This document shows, in pieces, positions 35,031-42,698 of a DNA stretch of 64,000 nucleotides; position 1 is the stretch's first letter; each line of letters starts with the position of its first letter. This stretch comes from Litorimonas sp965205225 (lineage in GTDB: Bacteria; Pseudomonadota; Alphaproteobacteria; Caulobacterales; Maricaulaceae). A program made the position numbers and the translations under genes. The stretch lies in contig CBDBFZ010000003.1 in assembly GCA_965205225.1 (NCBI GenBank), positions 1,612,001 through 1,676,000 of the forward strand. Reading direction: 5' to 3'. Under the pieces are notes generated by a model. It made no database searches. It was given only the letters and a program-made list of their open reading frames with translations, and had not been told where the DNA came from.

Positions 35031-35062
35031 TGACATTATGTCACACCTAAAATCATGTGACA
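35031..35062. promoter_or_regulatory. Overlapping palindromes upstream of the Asp-rich repeat gene
   Basis: TGACATTATGTCA (35031-35043) is a perfect palindrome around one central base. Its right arm also belongs to a larger inverted repeat, TGTCAC (35039-35044) with GTGACA (35057-35062). The pair lies 40-70 bp before the repeat-protein ATG in an AT-rich stretch, so it is a plausible operator or a pair of alternative hairpins. Confidence 0.4.
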
Positions 35063-35099
35063 CGACCGCCAAATAATACCCATTTGGAAATGTAGGACC

Positions 35100-36032
35100 A
35101 TGCCAGCCATGTTCAAGACCATACCAACCCTGTCACAGGAAACCCGGACCCCGATCGACACTGACGGGGACGGCACCCCAGACCGGATTGAGTTCGACCC
35201 CGACCAAGACGGCAATATCGACCGGATCGCGCATCTGGATGCGGAGGGTCGCTGGGTGCGGGTGGATAGGGATTTGGACGATGACGGCACGATCGACCGG
35301 AGCGAGGCCTACATCTATGACAATGCCGGTAACCGAACCCGGATCAATTTCGACCTGGACAATGACGGCCTGATCGACCGGACGGCCCGTCTGAATGCGG
35401 AGGGTCGCTGGGAGCGGGTGGAATGGGATGACGACGATGACGGCACGATCGACCGGACGGTTCACCGGAATACGGACGGCAGCAACACCCTGAATCGGAC
35501 CGATTTCGACGACGATGGTGACGGCACAACCGACCGGAGCGAGTTCTACACTCACAACCCGGACAGCAACCGGACCCGGGTCGATTTTGACGACGACGCG
35601 GACGGCACTATCGACCGGATCACTCACTACGCGTTTGATGAAGACGGCAACCGGCGCGTGACCCGGAGAGACGTCGACCTAGACGATGACGGGACTATCA
35701 ACCGGATGATCCACCTGAATGCGGAGGGTCGCTGGGAGCGGGTGGAATGGGATGACGACGATGACGGCACTATCGACCGGACGGTTCACCGGAATACGGA
35801 CGGCAGCAACACCCTGAATCGGACCGATTTCGACGACGATGGTGACGGCACAACCGACCGGAGCGAGTTCTACACTCAAAATGCGGACGGTAACCGGGAC
35901 CGGGCCAATTTCGACGATGACGCGGACGGGAACATCGACCGGGTCAACGTCGCGGAGAACCGGATTACGGCCTATAGAGCACCGGACGCGGATGGCGACA
36001 TTCTAGGTCGTAGAGAAGAATTAATCATTTGA
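35100..36032 (+). CDS. Asp-rich tandem-repeat protein (DxDxDGxxDR), 3' end replaced by IS-B
   Basis: A 310-codon frame made almost wholly of repeats of about 19-37 residues built on the core D-x-D-x-DG-x-x-DR (for example DTDGDGTPDRIEFD, DDDDDGTIDRTVH, DLDNDGLIDRTARL). Between the cores are segments such as LNAEGRWERVEW. This is the acidic loop pattern of thrombospondin-type-3 and EF-hand-like calcium sites, so calcium binding is likely by analogy. It is not proven. No signal peptide is seen at the N-terminus (MPAMFKTIPTLSQETRT), so export would need another route or a lost 5' part. From 36006 the frame runs into IS-B, and the last codons (GRREELII) are IS sequence. Confidence 0.7.
   Translation: MPAMFKTIPTLSQETRTPIDTDGDGTPDRIEFDPDQDGNIDRIAHLDAEGRWVRVDRDLDDDGTIDRSEAYIYDNAGNRTRINFDLDNDGLIDRTARLNAEGRWERVEWDDDDDGTIDRTVHRNTDGSNTLNRTDFDDDGDGTTDRSEFYTHNPDSNRTRVDFDDDADGTIDRITHYAFDEDGNRRVTRRDVDLDDDGTINRMIHLNAEGRWERVEWDDDDDGTIDRTVHRNTDGSNTLNRTDFDDDGDGTTDRSEFYTQNADGNRDRANFDDDADGNIDRVNVAENRITAYRAPDADGDILGRREELII
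35391..35554 (+). repeat. 164-bp direct repeat, unit 1
   Basis: This block is identical to 35715-35878 except for one base (GGCACGATC here, GGCACTATC there). The offset is 324 bp, exactly 108 codons, so the repeat stays in frame within the Asp-rich protein. Confidence 0.9.
35715..35878 (+). repeat. 164-bp direct repeat, unit 2
   Basis: Second copy of the block at 35391-35554. The near identity at the DNA level, while other repeats of the protein differ widely, indicates a recent segmental duplication or gene conversion. Confidence 0.9.
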
Positions 36033-36432
36033 GCCAGATTTTGATAGCTGCGATATAGACGAAGCCCATATAGTTTTGGATATGCTTGTCATATCGCGTA
36101 GCCACACGCCGGAACTGTTTGAGATAGCCAAAGAAACGCTCGACAATATTACGTTCCTTATACAAAGCCATATCAGTTTGCCTTGGCTTGCGCGCATTTT
36201 TTCGGGACGGAATAACGGGCATAGCCCCGCTCTCATTCACCGCGTCTATAACGCACCGGCCATCATAGCCCTTATCCGCCAAGACATGATCCGCCTCAAA
36301 CCCTGCCAATAAGGCGGCGGCTTGCGTCATTTCGCTACAGTGCCCGCCCGTTGCTATCAGGCGCAGAGGTAAACCCAATCCATCTGTCAGACCATGTATT
36401 TTTGTCGTCAGGCCGCCCTTGGAACGCCCCAA
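36025..36432 (-). CDS. IS-B orfB (transposase C-terminal part)
   Basis: This holds the DDE catalytic region: GRSKGGLTTKIHGLTD, HVLADKGYDGRCVID with an acidic residue, and NIVERFFGYLKQFRRVATRYDK with the catalytic Glu. It lies in the -1 frame relative to orfA, and a run of six A (CATAAAAAAGAGGG) occurs just before the overlap. An orfA-orfB fusion by ribosomal or transcriptional slippage is therefore likely, as in related elements. Confidence 0.85.
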   Translation of the reverse strand: MGRSKGGLTTKIHGLTDGLGLPLRLIATGGHCSEMTQAAALLAGFEADHVLADKGYDGRCVIDAVNESGAMPVIPSRKNARKPRQTDMALYKERNIVERFFGYLKQFRRVATRYDKHIQNYMGFVYIAAIKIWLK

Positions 36433-36788
36433 TGCATGGGCATCAGGCCCTCTTTTTTATGCCGCGCCCCGGCCGATTGGGCATGCGCCCGCACAATTGT
36501 GGCATCCATCATCAGCCACTCTTGATCAGCGTGGGTGCGCAAGGCCTTAAAGACATCTTCTAAAACCCCGGCCTCAACCCAGAGATAATAACGCCGTTTG
36601 ACACTGTCAAAACGCCCGAACCGTTCGGGTAAATCGCGCCAACGCCCGCCCGAACGGGCCATCCACAACAAAGCATCAATGAAAAGCCTGTTATTGGCGT
36701 TGCGACCCGGTTTCCCTGTGCTCCCACAAGGCAAATAAGGCTTTAAACGGCTCCATTGTTCATCCGTAAGTTCCTGATAACCAGACAT
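36408..36788 (-). CDS. IS-B orfA (transposase N-terminal part)
   Basis: A 126-residue frame starting SGYQELTDEQWSRLKPYLP, the standard N-terminal domain of IS427-type transposases, with WMARSGGRWRDLPERFGRF and the first catalytic Asp in WLMMDATIVRAH. ATG 36788 follows CAGGAGCGC. It overlaps orfB by about 25 bp. Confidence 0.85.
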   Translation of the reverse strand: MSGYQELTDEQWSRLKPYLPCGSTGKPGRNANNRLFIDALLWMARSGGRWRDLPERFGRFDSVKRRYYLWVEAGVLEDVFKALRTHADQEWLMMDATIVRAHAQSAGARHKKEGLMPMHWGVPRAA

Positions 36789-36852
36789 ATGTGCGCTCCT
36801 GACAAAATGAAGGAACATTATAGAAAATAAAAGTTAACTCTTCACTACAGCC

Positions 36853-37337
36853 TAAGTCGTTGACGCGACGATTTACAAATTCGTTCTGACTTTGATGCAA
36901 ACGACGATTCCGGAACAGGCGATTGAGGGTTTCGTCCGGCAGCGAACGGACAGCTATCTGCCGGGATCGTCCCGTCCAACATCTATGACTGCGTGGACAG
37001 CCAAGTCGTCATCGGGGCCAATCAGGATACGGTATTTGGGCGAAAAATCCTAGGCGCGCCAGAGATGGCGCGTGATCCACGCTATGCCGAATCGCGCGAA
37101 CCACAAGCGGCGTTGGACGCGCAGATTACAGACTGGACGTCACAACATGCAGCAGACGCGGTGCAGCGAATCATGGATGAACATGGCGTGCCGTGCAGCA
37201 AGCTCTACCGGACAGCGGATATGCTCAGCGACCCGCATTACGCGGCGCGTGGTGCCGTCGTGACGGTGGAGAGCGACCGCTACGGGACAGTGCCGATGCA
37301 GGGCGTGTTTTTTCCAAAGCTAGGTTCAGGCCTCATT
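36853..37337 (+). pseudogene. CaiB/BaiF (family III) CoA-transferase relic
   Basis: C-terminal part of a family III CoA-transferase. The first frame reads VVDATIYKFVLTLMQTTIPE and GFVRQRTDSYL. After a one-base shift near 36965 it continues PGIVPSNIYDCVDSQVVIG, NQDTVFGRK, ARDPRYAESRE, GVPCSKLYRTADMLSDPHYA and VFFPKLG. Both ends are truncated, by IS-B on the left and by another IS fragment on the right. Confidence 0.8.
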
Positions 37338-37427
37338 AAATCCAATATGTGACGATGACTGCGATTGTGATTGCGGCCATGAAGATGTCGGCCCGTCGAT
37401 CATATCGTGTTGCAACGCGTCGCCAAT
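37336..37427 (-). mobile_element. 3' fragment of another IS5-family element
   Basis: The minus-strand text RRVATRYDRRADIFMAAITI, ending in a stop at 37336, is the C-terminus of an IS427-type transposase, but its sequence differs from IS-B. Only about 90 bp remain, between the CoA-transferase relic and IS-A copy 2. Confidence 0.6.
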
Positions 37428-38756
37428 CTGGACACCTCGAAGAACAGGGTTTTGGGGCCAGTATAGAGGCGAATTTTATAATCGGCTCTCAGGTCAGGCT
37501 TCATAGAGTGACGAATGCGTGTCCACAGGCGTATTTTGGCATGATTTTGGCCCGCATAAGTGGGGGGATCCGGATTTTGAACAGAATCAGGCTATGGGCT
37601 GTCGTCGCTCATGGAAAACGAGGCGGCGGAAGTTGTAGCTTAGGTTGGCCATGGTGATCCGGCCAGCGGCCCTGGCCTGGCCGATTGAGCGCCTGGCCGA
37701 TTGAGCGGATCGTGATCGCCATCGGCCCTTTCTCATATCCGAAGACATGTTCAACACAGGCACGGATGGAGGAGCGGGTCGCATTGCCGCGCCGAATGTG
37801 CTTTGCCATCGGTTTACCGCGGGGCTTCTTTCGATGGATGTTTGAACGATAGCCCTGCGCTTTCAGCCAGGCTTCGTTTCTGGCTGAGCGATAAGCTGTA
37901 TCCGCCCAAACAGACTTTGAGCTGTTGGTGGCATCCAGAACCGATGTCAGTTCGTGCCCATCATAGCGGGCCGCATGGGTACAGGTCTCTCCCCGGACAA
38001 AGCGCCATTTCCGGTCAATACTGATATGGTTCTTGTACCCAAAGTGAGGGATGGAAATGTCGACAAGGCCTGCGTCCTGTTCCCCTTCTGCGGTCTTTCG
38101 CGCCCTGGAATAGCTGACCACCGCTCGTGCGTCGGTGTCTTTCTGTGCGGCCCTGGCAGGATCATCAGGCCAGATAGCGGACGCGCTTTCACCCGCCCTG
38201 GCCCGCTCTTTCTCTTCTTTCTTCATCCGTTGGCGCGGCGCTGACACCAAAGTGGCATCCACGATCTGACCTCCCGTGGGTTTGTAGCCGCGCTTGCAGA
38301 GTTGCTCTTCAAAAGCGGCAAACAGAGATTTGAAAGCACCAGACTGGGTCAGCTTTTCCTGGGTCAGCTTTTCACGGAACAGCCAAATCGTCTTTTGGTC
38401 CGGGGTCGGTTCACCGATCTCAAACCTCAGAAACCGCAGCCAACTTAAACGATCCCGGATCAGAAATTCCATCCGTTCATCACTCAGATTGTGCATCGAC
38501 GCCAGAACAAGCACCTTGAACATCGTGACCGGATCATAGGGTGGCCGACCGCCCTTGGCGCGAACACCATAACCGAGGGCTTCCATCAGAACAGTTCGGA
38601 AAGCCTCAAAGTCCACATGACACTCTAGCGCTTCAAGCGGATCACCTGTCGCCGATAAGCGAGCAAGATGATCCGACAAGTCAAACAATCCAGGCGCGTG
38701 CATCATAAAATCCTCCCAAAACCAGTAAATCAGATCACACCACAAAATGCATGGTT
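37428..38756 (-). mobile_element. IS-A copy 2, right end missing
   Basis: Nearly identical to IS-A copy 1 from the left repeat (CTGGACACCTCGAAGAAC) through the transposase to AAAATGCATGGTT. The terminal GGCCTCC repeat is gone, and the sequence switches at about 38757-38761 to the interior of IS-B. It differs from copy 1 by point changes, by an extra 15 bp in the transposase (an added EKLTQ) and by a 5-bp difference near the 3' end. Confidence 0.85.
37609..38706 (-). CDS. IS-A transposase, copy 2
   Basis: Same IS5-family protein as copy 1, with an in-frame duplication giving REKLTQEKLTQSG. The 16-bp tandem duplication CGCTCAATCGGCCAGG is present here too and shifts the frame after GQALNR. The predicted tail QGRWPDHHGQPKLQLPPPRF is therefore out-of-frame text. 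The true tail (ITMANLSYNFRRLVFHERR) can be read in the frame at 37587-37784. Start ATG 38706 follows GGAGGA. Confidence 0.85.
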   Translation of the reverse strand: MMHAPGLFDLSDHLARLSATGDPLEALECHVDFEAFRTVLMEALGYGVRAKGGRPPYDPVTMFKVLVLASMHNLSDERMEFLIRDRLSWLRFLRFEIGEPTPDQKTIWLFREKLTQEKLTQSGAFKSLFAAFEEQLCKRGYKPTGGQIVDATLVSAPRQRMKKEEKERARAGESASAIWPDDPARAAQKDTDARAVVSYSRARKTAEGEQDAGLVDISIPHFGYKNHISIDRKWRFVRGETCTHAARYDGHELTSVLDATNSSKSVWADTAYRSARNEAWLKAQGYRSNIHRKKPRGKPMAKHIRRGNATRSSIRACVEHVFGYEKGPMAITIRSIGQALNRPGQGRWPDHHGQPKLQLPPPRFP

Positions 38757-38761
38757 GCCGC

Positions 38762-39137
38762 TTGGGCATGCGCCCGCACAATTGTGGCATCCATCATCAG
38801 CCACTCTTGATCAGCGTGAGTGCGCAAGGCCTTAAAGACATCTTCTAAAACCCCGGCCTCAACCCAGAGATAATAACGCCGTTTGACACTGTCAAAACGC
38901 CCGAACCGTTCGGGTAAATCGCGCCAACGCCCGCCCGAACGGGCCATCCACAACAAAGCATCAATGAAAAGCCTGTTATTGGCGTTGCGACCCGGTTTCC
39001 CTGTGCTCCCATAAGGCAAATAAGGCTTTAAACGGCTCCATTGTTCCTCCGTAAGTTCCTGATAACCAGACATATGTGCGCTCCTGACAAAATGAAGGAA
39101 CATTATAGAAAATAAAAGTTAACTCTTCACTACAGCC
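38762..39137 (-). mobile_element. IS-B copy 3, 5' part only
   Basis: The left end of IS-B (GGCTGTAGTGAAGAG at 39137) through orfA up to the codons for IVRAHAQ is present, then the sequence breaks at about 38762 into IS-A copy 2. The orfA remnant starts at 39073. At the outer end it is inserted in IS-A sequence at a TA (GCC|TAGCGCTTC), showing that IS-B had jumped into an IS-A copy. Confidence 0.85.
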
Positions 39138-39281
39138 TAGCGCTTCAAGCGGATCACCTGTCGCCGATAAGCGAGCAAGATGATCCGACAAGTCAAACAA
39201 TCCAGGCGCGTGCATCATAAAATCCTCCCAAAACCAGTAAATCAGATCACACAACAAAATGCATGGTTTTTAGAGGCCTCC
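39138..39281 (-). mobile_element. IS-A copy 3, 5' end fragment
   Basis: 144 bp matching the promoter-proximal end of IS-A, from AGCGCTTCAAGCGG in the transposase N-terminus to the terminal GGCCTCC. It is split off by IS-B copy 3. The other side of the broken IS-A is not adjacent, so a deletion or recombination followed. Confidence 0.85.
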
Positions 39282-39603
39282 AGATTGGCACGTTTCAGTT
39301 CGCCCTCCGACAGTTCGGCCAGTGTCTCGCGGTAGGCGTCTGCAGAGTTGCGGATCATGTCGCGGTGCAGGCTCCGGATCATCAGCATATGTCCGCTGCG
39401 AAACAGGACGACATGAGCGCCGCAAAGCCGACCATAACGGCTGTGTGATCCAGCATCTTTTCATCTGCTCCGATGAGGGCCAGCAGAGCGAGAACAGTCA
39501 TCGGCGTGAGCGCTGCGGGCCGCACTGTTCGGATCCGCCAGCAGCGCAGGCTTAGCCAGCGATCGGCAATAGCTCTGGGGCTCATGGACTCTTTATAGGA
39601 CAT
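39282..39603 (-). pseudogene. Remnant of a small membrane-protein gene cut by IS-A
   Basis: A minus-strand frame from 39603 carries two hydrophobic stretches (TPMTVLALLALIG and VMVGFAALMSSCFA). After about 39380 natural-looking text continues in another frame (MIRSLHRDMIRNSADAYRET). The gene stops at the IS-A end. The family is not recognised, and both the frameshift and the truncation suggest that it is dead. Confidence 0.4.
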
Positions 39604-39655
39604 TTGTCGGCGAACGGGAGTCGCGAACCTGCCCCGACTTGGCTAAGCTGACATT

Positions 39656-41011
39656 ATGACCCGGACATCTTCCATAACATTTGATCTTCTCATTCGCGGC
39701 GGCATGATCGTCAATCATTCAGGCCGCTGGGCCGCTGATGTCGGCATTCGTGATGGCTCGATCGCCGCGATTGGATCGCTTGGCCAGGCCAGCGCAGGCG
39801 AGGTGATCGACGCCGCAGGCTTGCATGTTCTACCCGGCGTCATCGACAGTCAGGTCCATTTTCGTGAGCCCGGTCCGACACATAAGGAAGATCTGCGCGC
39901 TGGATCGATGGGCGCAGTGCTGGGCGGCGTGACAGGTGTGTTCGAAATGCCCAATACCAATCCGACGACGTCCACGGCAGCCATGCTGCAGGACAAGCTC
40001 GACCGGGCAGCGGGCAAAAAGGACCATGCGGGCATGTTCTGCAACCACGCCTTCTATGTCGGCGGCACACACGCCAATGCCGATCACCTGAACGAGTTGG
40101 AACGTCTGCCTGGTTGCTGCGGGATCAAAGTCTTCATGGGGGCCTCAACGGGCGATCTTCTGATTGCCGATGATGAGGGTTTGCGACGCGTGCTGAAGTC
40201 CATCAATCGGCGCGCCAGTTTCCATAGTGAAGACGAAGCCCGTATGGCGGAACGCCGCCATCTGGCGCGCGAAGGCGACTGGACCTCCCACACGGATGTA
40301 CGTGACAAACAGTCGGCGATCATCTCGACCCAGCGCCTGATCCGCATGGCGCGCGAAGCGAAAAAACGCATTCATGTACTGCATATTTCGACGGCTGAGG
40401 AAGTGCCGTTGCTGGCCGCGAACAAGGACTTCGTCACATGCGAAATTCTACCCAACCATCTCTCAATCTATGGGCCCAAAGCCTATGAGCAGCTCGAAGG
40501 CCGGGTGCAGCAAAACCCGCCGATCCGGGATTACGAAAACGCTCAAGGCCTGTGGGACGGGGTCCGCAACGGCACATTTGACGTGATGGGGACCGACCAC
40601 GCGCCGCATACACTGGAAGAAAAATCCATGCTCTATCCCGCCAGCCCGTCAGGTATGCCCGGCGTGCAGACCTTCGTTCCGCTGATGCTGGACTGGGTCA
40701 ATAAGGGCGCACTGAGCCTGGAACGGTTCGTTGATCTGACCAGCCACGGCGTGAACCGGATCTGGGGGGTTGTCGGCAAAGGTCGCTTGGCTGCAGGCTA
40801 TGATGCCGACATCACAATTGTCGATATGAAGGCGGTCCGAACACTGCGCGATGAGGATCAAGCAAACCGGTCCGGCTGGACACCCTATTCCGGTCGGGAG
40901 GTTCAGGGCTGGCCCACCCACACGATCATCGACGGACATATCGTGATGCAGGACGATACGATCATTGGCGAGGCACAGGGTAAACCCTACCGTTTCTCGG
41001 AGTGCCTCTGA
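39656..41011 (+). CDS. pyrC: Dihydroorotase-type amidohydrolase
   Basis: A 451-residue amidohydrolase of the class I dihydroorotase family, which closes carbamoyl-aspartate to dihydroorotate in pyrimidine synthesis. Family text includes VLPGVIDSQVHFREPGPTHK, GGVTGVFEMPNTNPTTS, GIKVFMGASTGDLL with the carbamylated Lys, HVLHISTAEEVPLL and DVMGTDHAPHTLEEK with the catalytic Asp. The first metal motif reads QVH where classical enzymes have HxH, and the histidine pair later reads LPNHL. This is a known subgroup in proteobacteria annotated as dihydroorotase, but assignment to the pathway step is by family only. Confidence 0.85.
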   Translation: MTRTSSITFDLLIRGGMIVNHSGRWAADVGIRDGSIAAIGSLGQASAGEVIDAAGLHVLPGVIDSQVHFREPGPTHKEDLRAGSMGAVLGGVTGVFEMPNTNPTTSTAAMLQDKLDRAAGKKDHAGMFCNHAFYVGGTHANADHLNELERLPGCCGIKVFMGASTGDLLIADDEGLRRVLKSINRRASFHSEDEARMAERRHLAREGDWTSHTDVRDKQSAIISTQRLIRMAREAKKRIHVLHISTAEEVPLLAANKDFVTCEILPNHLSIYGPKAYEQLEGRVQQNPPIRDYENAQGLWDGVRNGTFDVMGTDHAPHTLEEKSMLYPASPSGMPGVQTFVPLMLDWVNKGALSLERFVDLTSHGVNRIWGVVGKGRLAAGYDADITIVDMKAVRTLRDEDQANRSGWTPYSGREVQGWPTHTIIDGHIVMQDDTIIGEAQGKPYRFSECL

Positions 41012-41037
41012 AGGGGAAGAATGCAATATCCGGGTTG

Positions 41038-41065
41038 AAACGACACTTGTCGTTTATTATCATTT
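41038..41065 (+). terminator. Probable intrinsic terminator after the dihydroorotase gene
   Basis: AAACGAC and GTCGTTT form a seven-base-pair stem with an ACTT loop, followed by ATTATCATTTTTC, an interrupted T-tract. It lies 27 bp past the stop codon. The stem is AT/GC mixed, so strength is moderate. Confidence 0.55.
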
Positions 41066-41092
41066 TTCAATAAGGAACGAGAGGAGACCCCA

Positions 41093-41239
41093 ATGAAAAC
41101 TCTATTGAGCGGCATCATGGGTCGTGTCTTTTTGCGATTGCAAAGGCGCCCGTTCCGGTACCTCCGCGGATTTATGTTTAAACAAATAGCTAAGACTATA
41201 CATCGTTCCCTAACCCTACCCAAGCTGAATGAAGGCTGA
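41093..41239 (+). CDS. Small basic protein, uncertain
   Basis: A 48-codon frame with a very good ribosome site (GAGAGGAGACCCCA before ATG). The product is strongly basic and amphipathic (IMGRVFLRLQRRPFRYLRGF). No family is recognised. It sits between two terminators, the dihydroorotase one upstream and the minus-strand one downstream, so it would need its own promoter. TTGTCG/TATTAT-like boxes nearby are weak. Confidence 0.35.
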   Translation: MKTLLSGIMGRVFLRLQRRPFRYLRGFMFKQIAKTIHRSLTLPKLNEG

Positions 41240-41284
41240 ACCCTGATATTACGGGCTTGCTGCCACCTATTTGTATTTAATGCT

Positions 41285-41309
41285 AAAAAGTCCGGTCTTT
41301 TTGGACCGG
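41285..41309 (-). terminator. Intrinsic terminator of the glycine-zipper gene
   Basis: On the minus strand CCGGTC and GACCGG form the stem, followed by ACTTTTTAG. It lies about 110 bp beyond the stop of the glycine-zipper gene. Confidence 0.75.
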
Positions 41310-41421
41310 GGCTCCTTCAGCTCTTTGGCGGGTCGGCTGGATGGGATGGACCGGTCACCGATAAGACCGAATAAGGTTAGTGATCTGAATAACAAACCGT
41401 CTGACCGTGATAGTGGCCGCA

Positions 41422-42066
41422 TCAATTGCAGGGACGGTAATCCCGGCGATCGCGGCGATTATTATAGGCCCACTTCACCCGGCGGCGTTCGTTCTTCAGA
41501 TGATCCAGCTCATGGCTGATCTCGTTCAAACGACGCCGGATCCAGTGGCCGCGACGCTCATAGCGCTGACACTGTTTCAGCTCGCGGCGCTCATTGCGCA
41601 ACTGGTCGATGTGGCGGTTAATTCGGCGCATATCGCGATCGTACTGGCGGGACGAATAGCCATAGCTGGTTTGACGGTTACGGTCGTTATAGCCACGATT
41701 ATTTCCGCGGTATTGGACCGTCTGATAGGCAGGTTGGTGAGCGCTTATGCTCTGATAGGAGCCTATCGCCCGGACATTGCGGTAGATCCGGCCATCTTTT
41801 TCACAGTCGTTCGCGCCATCACCAATGACTGCGCCGATAATGCCACCAATGACGGCTCCGGCGATCGCGCCTTCAGTCTTGTCACTGCGTTCAGCAATTT
41901 CCTCGCCAAGGACCGTGCCGAGCGATCCGCCGATCAGGCCCCCCGCAATCGCGGCTTCAGTATCTTTGCATTTGCGGTACTCACCTGCCGACGCGACGGT
42001 CGGAAGGGCGAGGGCAGCTGCAGCCAGAGAGACAGCAGCCAGGGATTTTGTAAAAGTATTTCGCAT
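41422..42066 (-). CDS. Glycine-zipper (17-kDa surface antigen-like) envelope protein
   Basis: A 214-residue exported protein. A signal peptide (SLAAAALALPTVASAG) is followed by two Gly-zipper helices (IAGGLIGGSLGTVLGEEIAE and IAGAVIGGIIGAVIGDG) of the Rick_17kDa_Anti/glycine-zipper type that insert in membranes. The C-terminal half is very rich in Arg, Tyr and Asn (NRGYNDRNRQTSYGYSSRQY) with charged coiled-coil-like helices and Cys residues. The function is unknown; the family acts in outer-membrane integrity or stress. Confidence 0.85.
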   Translation of the reverse strand: MRNTFTKSLAAVSLAAAALALPTVASAGEYRKCKDTEAAIAGGLIGGSLGTVLGEEIAERSDKTEGAIAGAVIGGIIGAVIGDGANDCEKDGRIYRNVRAIGSYQSISAHQPAYQTVQYRGNNRGYNDRNRQTSYGYSSRQYDRDMRRINRHIDQLRNERRELKQCQRYERRGHWIRRRLNEISHELDHLKNERRRVKWAYNNRRDRRDYRPCN

Positions 42067-42179
42067 GGAAACATCTCTTGGTTGGCTCGGGCTGGGGGAA
42101 ATCCCGCCGATGAGTTATTCCTAAGAGATGTTCTTTGAAGCCACTCTGAGCCATGCGTTCATACGCGGTTTAAGCATGG

Positions 42180-42698
42180 TTAAGGATCATTGTCAGCCAA
42201 GACGCGCGCGACCTGTGTACCGGCCAGCCCGTCATAAGGCGGGTGCCCATTGCGGACGAATAGAGAGATAAAGTAGAGGAATGACAGTCCCATTGAAACC
42301 GCGAATAACGTCCAGCCCAATGGCGTTGGCGCGCTCCCGAACGGTACATTCATGCCGTGCCAGATGCCGGTGTGAGTCACTTCCCACGGCGCGAATTTCA
42401 GCATGTTTCGTAGAATGATCTGCGCTGGACGCCCTTTAAACCTCAGCTGGAGGACCCGCTTGCCAAGCGTCGCCTGACGCACAAACATCTCGCTGATAGT
42501 AAAGTATAGGTAGACGGGGAGGGTCAGCATTAGGAAAGCTTGGCCCTGCGCGAGCCATCGGGCTTTCGTCGTAAAGGCGTCAGGTATTTCGATAGCAAGC
42601 CAACCAAGGTTTGCAGCGCCGAACAGTGCCGCCATCCACAGCAGGATCATACCATAATCAATCAGATAAGCGCCGATCCGTTGCCATGGATGCTTCAC
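42180..42698 (-). CDS. RDD-family membrane protein
   Basis: A 172-residue integral membrane protein. RDD-type text is seen at the start (QRIGAYLIDYGMILLWMAAL), with further spans FLMLTLPVYLYFTI and TLFAVSMGLSFLYFISLF, and the loop TLGKRVLQLRFKGR characteristic of RDD proteins. The Arg-Asp pair of the family name is seen as R..D in the first helix. Function unknown. Its start overlaps the stop of the upstream esterase gene by 4 bp. Confidence 0.85.
   Translation of the reverse strand: MKHPWQRIGAYLIDYGMILLWMAALFGAANLGWLAIEIPDAFTTKARWLAQGQAFLMLTLPVYLYFTISEMFVRQATLGKRVLQLRFKGRPAQIILRNMLKFAPWEVTHTGIWHGMNVPFGSAPTPLGWTLFAVSMGLSFLYFISLFVRNGHPPYDGLAGTQVARVLADNDP

Larger units (their letters stand above)
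36006..36852 (-). mobile_element. IS-B copy 2 (IS5 family, IS427-like), intact
   Basis: An 847-bp element flanked by TA on both sides (TTCTA before, TAAGT after). Its inverted repeats are GGTCGTAGAGAAGAATTAA at one end and GGCTGTAGTGAAGAGTTAA at the other. It carries two overlapping reading frames on the minus strand, typical of the IS427 group. This is the best-preserved copy in the window. Confidence 0.9.

Noticed and set aside
35133..35627. Minus-strand frame with Val/Pro-rich repeats
   Set aside because: It is the mirror of the Asp-rich repeat gene. Repeats on one strand create repeats on the other.
35391..35878. Direct repeats considered as a CRISPR array
   Set aside because: Only two units of 164 bp, in frame within a coding sequence, with no short spacers and no cas genes.
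40987..41223. 78-codon minus-strand frame
   Set aside because: It overlaps the dihydroorotase end and its terminator. The text is basic and irregular, with no start signal.
41407..42138. 243-codon plus-strand frame with many hydrophobic residues
   Set aside because: It is the antisense shadow of the glycine-zipper gene, which has a signal peptide, a family match and its own terminator.
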